Positions 6,192 through 10,146 of a stretch of 10,146 nucleotides of DNA are shown one piece after another; position 1 is the first letter of the stretch; the number at the start of each line of letters is the position of its first letter. The notes beneath the pieces were generated by a model, which was not told where the DNA came from, did not search any database, and saw nothing but the letters and a program-made list of their open reading frames with translations. A program made the position numbers and the translations under genes. The stretch is from contig JAOZRP010000025.1 in the NCBI GenBank assembly GCA_029940125.1, forward strand, positions 1 through 10,146, read 5' to 3'. The DNA is from a bacterium (GTDB taxonomy: Bacteria > Desulfobacterota > Anaeroferrophillalia > Anaeroferrophillales > Anaeroferrophillaceae).

Positions 6192-7981
6192 AAATAGTTC
6201 CAGATCGACCAGTAATCCTCGGCATTCTCTCCCAGTTCCTCCAGACGCTCCAAATAACGCAGGATCGGCACATCCCGACCGACGTAGGTCTGGCTGGACT
6301 GGGAAATGTTCTGTTCCCAGGGATAAAATTCGTACACCCGGGTGCCGTCCGGCAGGATGGACAGCAAATCACGCTGCTGCTGGGCCCTCAGGTAGTTCTT
6401 TCCCAGGCCGGGGACATTAAACACCGCCTCGTCGGTGCGCCCCAGGCCCGGCAGCAGCCGGGCTTCTTCTTTCTGTTCCTGGAGCAGGCGGGCAATGGGC
6501 ACCCGGTAGGCGTCTGTCTCCTCCTTGCCCTTGGTATTGAACGTATAGTAGGGATCAATGCCGACCAGGCGCAGCAGGCGGCGCAAAGCCACCGACTCAA
6601 AGCGCCGCGAGGCAAAAAAGGTGTAGACCATCTGGTTGTAAACCGGGATTCCCCGCTGGTGGAAATTATCAACCGCCGCCACCACGTCCGGGGTGACTTC
6701 ATACACATGCTGCACATGGGTAACCACGGCCACTTCCCGGCGTCCCGGCTGCCGAAAGGAACTGATCATCTCAGCCAGGGCCGGGGTGATTCTCATCGGC
6801 ATGGTCACTAAGGTCCGGGTGCCAATGCGCAGGCGCTCAACGGTGGAAATGCCAGCCACCCGGGAAAGGATGTCTTCCAGGGTCTGATCATCCAGGGCCA
6901 GGGGATCACCACCGGTGATCAGCACTTCCTTGATGGCCGGGCGGCTCCGGATCCAGTCAACCGCCGCCGCTATCTGGTCTTCCGAAGCCAGGGCTCCCGG
7001 GGCCATGGCATCGTCAATCTCCCAGTTGCGCTGGCAGTAGACGCAGATCTGCGGACAGGTGTTGAATGGTTTAAAGATGCAGATGGCCGGGTAGCGGCGG
7101 GTGATCAGGTCACAGGGCGAGGTGTCTTTTTCCAGCATGAAGTCCAGGCTTTCATCATGCCGGGTCCGGGCCAGGGAAAGTTTTTCCACGTAGTCGGGCG
7201 GCGGCAGGACCTGGGCCCGGATCGAACGATCGCGCCCGGTGGGATCCGGGTCCATCAACGACAGGTAATAAGGGGTAACGCCAAAAGGAACCTTGCGTTT
7301 CCTGGCGGATGCCACCGCCCGTCTTTCAACTTCAGTGAGGTCGACGAGTTCCGCCAGCTGGTCAACGTCCCGGACAATATGCCGCAAGTGCCAGCGCCAG
7401 TCATGCCACTCTTCCAGGGTACCGCCCAGACGATCGATGATGGCGTCGCGACGCTGCTGCCGCAGGGCCACAATCTCCGGTTCCAGGCCGGAAACATAGC
7501 GGGCCATTCGCTGCTCAACGTTCTCCCAAAGCGCGTCAAGCTGCCGGGAGCGGGCAATGGCGGCCGGGCGGCCGTGAAGCTCGGGAGATTCAAGGGGAAT
7601 ATCCATCAAAACCAGGTTGGGGCCCATGCCGTGCAGGCCGTGCAAAATATTATACAGCTCCGCAAAGAACGGCGGCTGCAAGTCGGGGCGGGGAATATCC
7701 CGGGCCAGGTCGCTGATGGCCTGGGCAATGCTGAAACCGGAAAGGCTGTCAGCCCGGTCGCGCAGCATGCTCCTCATCACCCTGGCACAGTCGCGGACGC
7801 AGACCTGGGAACTGTTGTTGGCCTGGGAAACACGGTGATAGGCGTCATTTTCCAGCTGGGTAACCAGCAGCGCCAGCCGCTCCCGCACCTGCTCCAGGTC
7901 CGGTGCCTGGCGGGCAATGGTAAAAAACAACGGGAAGCTGTTTTTCAGGTATTCCGCCGTCAGTTTTTCGTAGTCGATCAT
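6188..7981 (-). CDS. KamA-family radical-SAM aminomutase, glutamate 2,3-aminomutase-like
   Basis: Radical-SAM, PLP-dependent enzyme of 597 residues. The cluster motif CX3CX2C is at Cys309, 313 and 316 (CPQICVYC), followed by the SAM-contact GGDP at 357-360. EWHDWRWHLR at 191-200 matches the entry motif of lysine 2,3-aminomutases. PGLGK puts the likely PLP lysine at K528. Lysine 2,3-aminomutase has Asp330 in VDAPGGGGK; here the aligned residue is Asn522 (FNVPGLGK). Glutamate 2,3-aminomutase is known to carry Asn at this site and Lys at the Asp293 site. The region FNTKGKEET at 481-489 offers candidate lysines for the latter. Glutamate to beta-glutamate, an osmolyte in marine anaerobes, is therefore the best guess, but not proven. 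Residues 1-185 form a mostly helical, charged extension absent from ordinary KamA proteins of about 420 residues. ATG 7981 has no strong ribosome site. It is monocistronic and convergent with the kinase. Confidence 0.88.
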   Translation of the reverse strand: MIDYEKLTAEYLKNSFPLFFTIARQAPDLEQVRERLALLVTQLENDAYHRVSQANNSSQVCVRDCARVMRSMLRDRADSLSGFSIAQAISDLARDIPRPDLQPPFFAELYNILHGLHGMGPNLVLMDIPLESPELHGRPAAIARSRQLDALWENVEQRMARYVSGLEPEIVALRQQRRDAIIDRLGGTLEEWHDWRWHLRHIVRDVDQLAELVDLTEVERRAVASARKRKVPFGVTPYYLSLMDPDPTGRDRSIRAQVLPPPDYVEKLSLARTRHDESLDFMLEKDTSPCDLITRRYPAICIFKPFNTCPQICVYCQRNWEIDDAMAPGALASEDQIAAAVDWIRSRPAIKEVLITGGDPLALDDQTLEDILSRVAGISTVERLRIGTRTLVTMPMRITPALAEMISSFRQPGRREVAVVTHVQHVYEVTPDVVAAVDNFHQRGIPVYNQMVYTFFASRRFESVALRRLLRLVGIDPYYTFNTKGKEETDAYRVPIARLLQEQKEEARLLPGLGRTDEAVFNVPGLGKNYLRAQQQRDLLSILPDGTRVYEFYPWEQNISQSSQTYVGRDVPILRYLERLEELGENAEDYWSIWNYF

Positions 7982-8011
7982 TGTTCAACCGGCAACTTTG
8001 CTAAACTTACA

Positions 8012-8043
8012 ATTACAATCCCTTTTACTTGCTTGGTTGTAAT
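8012..8043. repeat. Inverted repeat ATTACAA / TTGTAAT in the aminomutase leader
   Basis: Seven-base perfect arms at 8012-8018 and 8037-8043 with an 18-base spacer. It sits at and just after the likely start site of the aminomutase gene, a position suited to a repressor operator. No binder is evident. The AT-rich composition makes chance occurrence possible. Confidence 0.3.
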
Positions 8044-8071
8044 TTATAACACATTCTTTTCCAAGAAGCAA
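8043..8071 (-). promoter_or_regulatory. Candidate extended -10 promoter of the aminomutase gene
   Basis: On the minus strand TATAAA (8048-8043) is preceded by TGT, which forms an extended -10 element. A poor -35, TTGCTT (8071-8066), stands 17 bases upstream. The start site would be near 8036, about 55 bases before the ATG at 7981. Confidence 0.42.
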
Positions 8072-8158
8072 AACCATGTAAAAAATTGTTGGCAATCGGC
8101 CTGATTTACAGATACACCTTAATTTACGCGAATTGACCTGCCCATCGTCTCAGAAAGT

Positions 8159-8190
8159 AAAAAAGGGCGGCGCCTGCATGACGCCACCCT
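8159..8190 (-). terminator. Rho-independent terminator of the rubrerythrin gene
   Basis: Read on the minus strand, GGGTGGCG and CGCCGCCC form an eight-pair stem (one G-U pair) around a nine-base loop, followed directly by six T. It lies about 30 bases after the rubrerythrin stop and separates that gene from the aminomutase gene. Confidence 0.85.
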
Positions 8191-8219
8191 ATTTCAAACG
8201 ATTTTTCCCGGTCCAATGT

Positions 8220-8723
8220 TCAGGAAATTGGATCGAATTTGCTTCCCGGCACCCCGCAGACGCTGCATTTGTCCGGACAGGCGCCGGAGACGGTGTTGCC
8301 GCAGACACTGCAGACATAAATGTCCTCTTCCGGCAGGTCGCCGCCGGCCTCCAGGCTGACAGCAGCCTGTTCGTACAGGCCGTAATGAACTTCCTCCACC
8401 ACGTTGGCCCATTCAAACATTCTCAGCGCCGCCTTTTCACCCTCTGCCTTGGCGGTGGCGATAAATTCCGGGTACATGGTCTTGAATTCATACCCTTCAC
8501 CCTCAACCGCCGCCTGCAGGTTGGCCTTGGTGTCTCCGATCCCGCCCATGGCCTTGAAATGCCCCAGGGCGTGGACCGTTTCCGCCGCGGCCGCCGCCCG
8601 GAACAGTTTGGCAATCTGCTTGAAACCTTCCTTGTCAGCCTGCTGCGCGAAGGCAAGATATTTGCGGTTTGCCTGGCTCTCACCGGCGAAAGCCGCCGCC
8701 AGGTTGTCCATTGTTTTTCCCAT
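8220..8723 (-). CDS. Rubrerythrin
   Basis: Non-heme diiron peroxidase of 167 residues, known in anaerobes to reduce hydrogen peroxide to water in the cytoplasm. The four-helix diiron domain (about 1-125) carries the expected ligands: Glu15 (AFAGESQA), Glu48 and His51 (ETVH), Glu76 and Glu79 before TMYP, and Glu110 and His113 (EEVH). The C-terminal rubredoxin-like domain binds one iron through C138xxC141 and C153xxC156; a further Cys at 149 lies between the pairs. Length is typical. ATG 8723 is preceded by a run of five G at five bases, so I prefer it to the in-frame ATG four codons later. The gene stands alone, with its own promoter at 8879-8907, a structured leader and a terminator. No PerR or Fur box was recognised. 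Confidence 0.96.
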   Translation of the reverse strand: MGKTMDNLAAAFAGESQANRKYLAFAQQADKEGFKQIAKLFRAAAAAETVHALGHFKAMGGIGDTKANLQAAVEGEGYEFKTMYPEFIATAKAEGEKAALRMFEWANVVEEVHYGLYEQAAVSLEAGGDLPEEDIYVCSVCGNTVSGACPDKCSVCGVPGSKFDPIS

Positions 8724-8755
8724 GATTTCCCCCTTATCTGATGGTTTTTAAAGTT

Positions 8756-8818
8756 TTCAGCAATCAGCAGTCAGCTTTCAGCAAAACCTTGAAAAAGCAA
8801 GTTGTCAAGCTGAAAGCC
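8756..8818. repeat. Seven-base TCAGC repeats and facing inverted copy in the rubrerythrin leader
   Basis: Four consecutive seven-base units TTCAGCA, ATCAGCA, GTCAGCT and TTCAGCA occupy 8756-8783. The last part, GCTTTCAGC (8774-8782), is matched by its exact reverse complement GCTGAAAGC at 8810-8818, and a further GGCTGAC follows at 8821-8827. The RNA could fold into a second, imperfect hairpin between the 5' hairpin and the ribosome site. It resembles a degenerate dispersed intergenic repeat. Confidence 0.6.
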
Positions 8819-8830
8819 AAAGGCTGACGC

Positions 8831-8858
8831 CCACCCGGAAACGGCAGTTTCCGGGTGG
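8831..8858. other. Perfect 12-pair hairpin at the 5' end of the rubrerythrin message
   Basis: CCACCCGGAAAC (8831-8842) and GTTTCCGGGTGG (8847-8858) pair completely around a four-base loop. On the minus strand it begins about 14 bases after the predicted rubrerythrin start site. No U-tract follows on either strand, so an ordinary terminator is unlikely. It may stabilise the message or be a regulatory element. Confidence 0.7.
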
Positions 8859-8878
8859 CAACCAAGTTTAATGGAGAA

Positions 8879-8907
8879 ATTCTATCAAACTTAATATTTT
8901 TAGTCAA
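8879..8907 (-). promoter_or_regulatory. Sigma-70-type promoter of rubrerythrin
   Basis: On the minus strand TTGACT (8907-8902) and TAGAAT (8884-8879) each match consensus in five of six bases with the ideal 17-base spacing in AT-rich DNA. The start site should be near 8872, giving a leader of about 150 bases. The match suggests strong, largely constitutive expression. Confidence 0.75.
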
Positions 8908-8938
8908 GTTATTTTTGGCCACGGGCGGCGGCAGTTAT

Positions 8939-9241
8939 TCAACAGGCCATTTCCTCCGGCGAGCAGAGGATGGACAGATCGGCAAACCCGTCCAGGCTCA
9001 TGGCCTTTTCCAGAAAAACATAAGCACCGGCGCTGTCATCGTAACGAACCGAGATGCAGGCAATGTCCGTGACCTGCCGCTGCTGCAGTTCCCGATAGGC
9101 CTGGTAGATGCTGGGCAGGGGCTTTGAGCCGCACACCCGGCATTCTGTCGTTTCAAGACCGTTTTCCCTGATCAGCCGCTCCATGGCCGCGTCACGCAAT
9201 GGTTCATCACCTACTAAATAAATAATACATCCGTGTTTCAT
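8939..9241 (-). CDS. Small cysteine-rich protein of unknown function
   Basis: A 100-residue protein that I do not recognise. It has no signal peptide or membrane segment. It looks like a compact alpha/beta fold: strand IIYLVG at the start, helices around 13-28 and 43-56, then strands near 58-66 and 73-77. Six cysteines (5, 34, 37, 62, 93, 100) include one CxxC pair in ECRVCG. With only one pair, a rubredoxin or zinc knuckle is not complete; metal binding or redox chemistry is only a possibility. It is very likely a real gene: AAGGGGGAAG, a strong ribosome site, stands just before ATG 9241. It lies 83 bases after the TonB-dependent receptor gene on the same strand with only a weak hairpin between, so it may be read from the receptor's transcript. 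The rubrerythrin promoter begins just after its stop codon. Confidence 0.78.
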   Translation of the reverse strand: MKHGCIIYLVGDEPLRDAAMERLIRENGLETTECRVCGSKPLPSIYQAYRELQQRQVTDIACISVRYDDSAGAYVFLEKAMSLDGFADLSILCSPEEMAC

Positions 9242-9295
9242 GTCTTCCCCCTTCCATGCTGAGTGAATTTTGCAATACCCTTTTCAAATCACCTG

Positions 9296-9320
9296 AAACT
9301 GCCGCTGACACAGCCGGCAG
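9296..9320 (-). terminator. Weak hairpin after the TonB-dependent receptor gene
   Basis: On the minus strand CTGCCGGCTG and CAGCGGCAG form a nine-pair stem with one bulged G and a three-base loop, followed by only three T. It starts four bases after the receptor stop. It may end part of the transcripts or protect their 3' end while allowing read-through into the small gene. Confidence 0.4.
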
Positions 9321-9324
9321 ACCA

Positions 9325-10146
9325 TTAAAAATCATAGCGGAGACCAAGCTGGAAGGTTCTCCCGGGCATCGGGTACCCCTTAACATAGGAATATTCCTTG
9401 TCGAAAAGGTTCATGATTTCACCGCGGACAGTCAGATCGCCGTATTTGTCCGTATCCACAACCTTTTTGCTCATGGTCAGGTCGGCAACGGTGAAACCGC
9501 CTTTCCGCACCACCGGGGCCGTCCAACCGCTTTCCCAGTCCTGAACGTCCTGTTTGCCGGTATAGGAGAAATTCAGCCGGGCGGCAAAGCCCTGCCAGTC
9601 GGGCAGGTTTAAGCCATAAGAAAGGTTGATCTCGGAAACGTACAGCAGGTCGTCATTGTCGTTGTCTTCGTACTCGGGCAGGTAGACAAAATTGCCGTAC
9701 AGCTCCAGGGTGGTTGGCAGCTTGAAGATAGAACCGACAGCCACGGTGATGTTGCCTTCCAGGCCGGTAATGTCGGCGCTGCCGATGTTGTCCCACGAAG
9801 ACACGCCTCCAGGAAGCGAGACCGATTGGATTTTATCGTCAAAATCAGTATGGAAAAGGGTTAAAGAAAGGGTCAACGGCTGATAATAGAAGTCAAAGCC
9901 GGCTTCGTAGGTTTCACTGGATTCCGGATCCAGGCCGGGATTGCCGCGCAGAACGCCGCCCCAGGTCGGGCGGTTGGCTGCCAGCTGGTCGGCACTCGGC
10001 ATGATGAAGGCTTCACCGTAGTTGGCCCTGAGCTTCAGGAAGTCATTCACCCAGTAGGCAATCCCAAAATTGAACACCCAATTGTCGTCGCTTTCCTCGC
10101 TGTCGTCGTCATCAACCTCCACCTTGTAGTCGTCGTAGCGGACGCC
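9325..10146 (-). CDS. TonB-dependent outer-membrane receptor, C-terminal barrel (partial)
   Basis: The last 273 residues of a TonB-dependent receptor; the reading frame is open to the right edge of the window, so the plug domain and much of the barrel lie outside. These receptors import metal chelates, heme or cobalamin using energy from TonB-ExbB-ExbD. The evidence is alternating amphipathic strands, the barrel signatures LRANYGEAF and NPGLDPESSETYEAG, the terminal segment NLFDKEYSYVKGYPMPGR, and the final residues LGLRYDF ending in the Phe typical of outer-membrane barrels. It resembles the BtuB/CirA group, but the cargo cannot be read from this part. The acidic stretch VEVDDDDSEESDDN near the right edge looks like an extracellular or turn loop and could bind cations. 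The GTG at 10122 is internal, not a start: the codons upstream (GVRYDDYK) are in frame and barrel-like. The small cysteine-rich gene follows 83 bases downstream. Confidence 0.92.
   Translation of the reverse strand, partial: GVRYDDYKVEVDDDDSEESDDNWVFNFGIAYWVNDFLKLRANYGEAFIMPSADQLAANRPTWGGVLRGNPGLDPESSETYEAGFDFYYQPLTLSLTLFHTDFDDKIQSVSLPGGVSSWDNIGSADITGLEGNITVAVGSIFKLPTTLELYGNFVYLPEYEDNDNDDLLYVSEINLSYGLNLPDWQGFAARLNFSYTGKQDVQDWESGWTAPVVRKGGFTVADLTMSKKVVDTDKYGDLTVRGEIMNLFDKEYSYVKGYPMPGRTFQLGLRYDF

Noticed and set aside
7157..8104. A 315-codon plus-strand open frame opposite the 5' part of the aminomutase gene
   Set aside because: It is antisense to a well-supported coding region, shows no family motifs and runs through the aminomutase promoter region.
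8756..8783. Seven-base TCAGC repeats as a CRISPR array
   Set aside because: The units are only seven bases long, contiguous and without spacers. No cas genes are present.
8831..8858. The 12-pair hairpin as an intrinsic terminator of the small cysteine-rich gene
   Set aside because: No T-run follows on either strand, and a near-consensus promoter lies upstream of it in the same direction, so it belongs to the rubrerythrin leader.

Overview
The window looks like chromosomal DNA of an anaerobic, cytochrome-rich bacterium of the former Deltaproteobacteria (Desulfobacterota, including Desulfuromonadales-type organisms). The reasons are two large multiheme c-type cytochromes, a sigma-54 (NtrC-type) response regulator with a nearby histidine kinase, a rubrerythrin, a KamA-type radical-SAM aminomutase and a TonB-dependent receptor, all in GC-rich coding sequence. 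I could not assign a species. There are no tRNA or rRNA genes, CRISPR arrays, insertion sequences or transposases.

Layout. Positions 54-2853 (minus strand) hold a sigma-54-dependent response regulator followed, with a short overlap, by a 15-heme cytochrome. Positions 2854-3407 are a divergent intergenic region. It holds a clear sigma-54 promoter (GG-N10-GC at 3309-3322) and, about 108 bases upstream of the inferred start site, an 18-base palindrome with a partial second copy 22 bases further on. Positions 3408-6141 (plus strand) hold a 12-heme cytochrome built from three tetraheme repeats, then a soluble GAF-PAS histidine kinase. Positions 6188-7981 (minus) hold a long KamA-family radical-SAM protein that resembles glutamate 2,3-aminomutase at one key position. 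Positions 8220-8723 (minus) hold a rubrerythrin with its own sigma-70-type promoter, a structured leader of about 150 bases and a Rho-independent terminator. Positions 8939-9241 (minus) hold a 100-residue cysteine-rich protein of unknown function. Positions 9325-10146 (minus) hold the C-terminal barrel of a TonB-dependent receptor that continues past the window edge.

How the genes may work together. The first half reads as one regulatory unit for an electron-transfer module. Each divergent arm pairs a multiheme cytochrome with one half of a two-component system. The kinase (plus arm) probably phosphorylates the NtrC-type regulator (minus arm), which probably binds the palindrome and activates the sigma-54 promoter of the 12-heme cytochrome and kinase genes. 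That would make a positive feedback loop on the kinase. The signal is unknown; the kinase has no membrane segment, so it is probably sensed in the cytoplasm. The second half is ordinary anaerobe housekeeping: peroxide defence, possibly a beta-amino-acid osmolyte enzyme, and metal or cofactor uptake.

The most interesting items are the regulatory circuit with its visible promoter and operator, the non-standard first and last heme sites of the 15-heme protein, the triplicated tetraheme protein, the long N-terminal extension of the aminomutase, and the hairpin at the 5' end of the rubrerythrin message.
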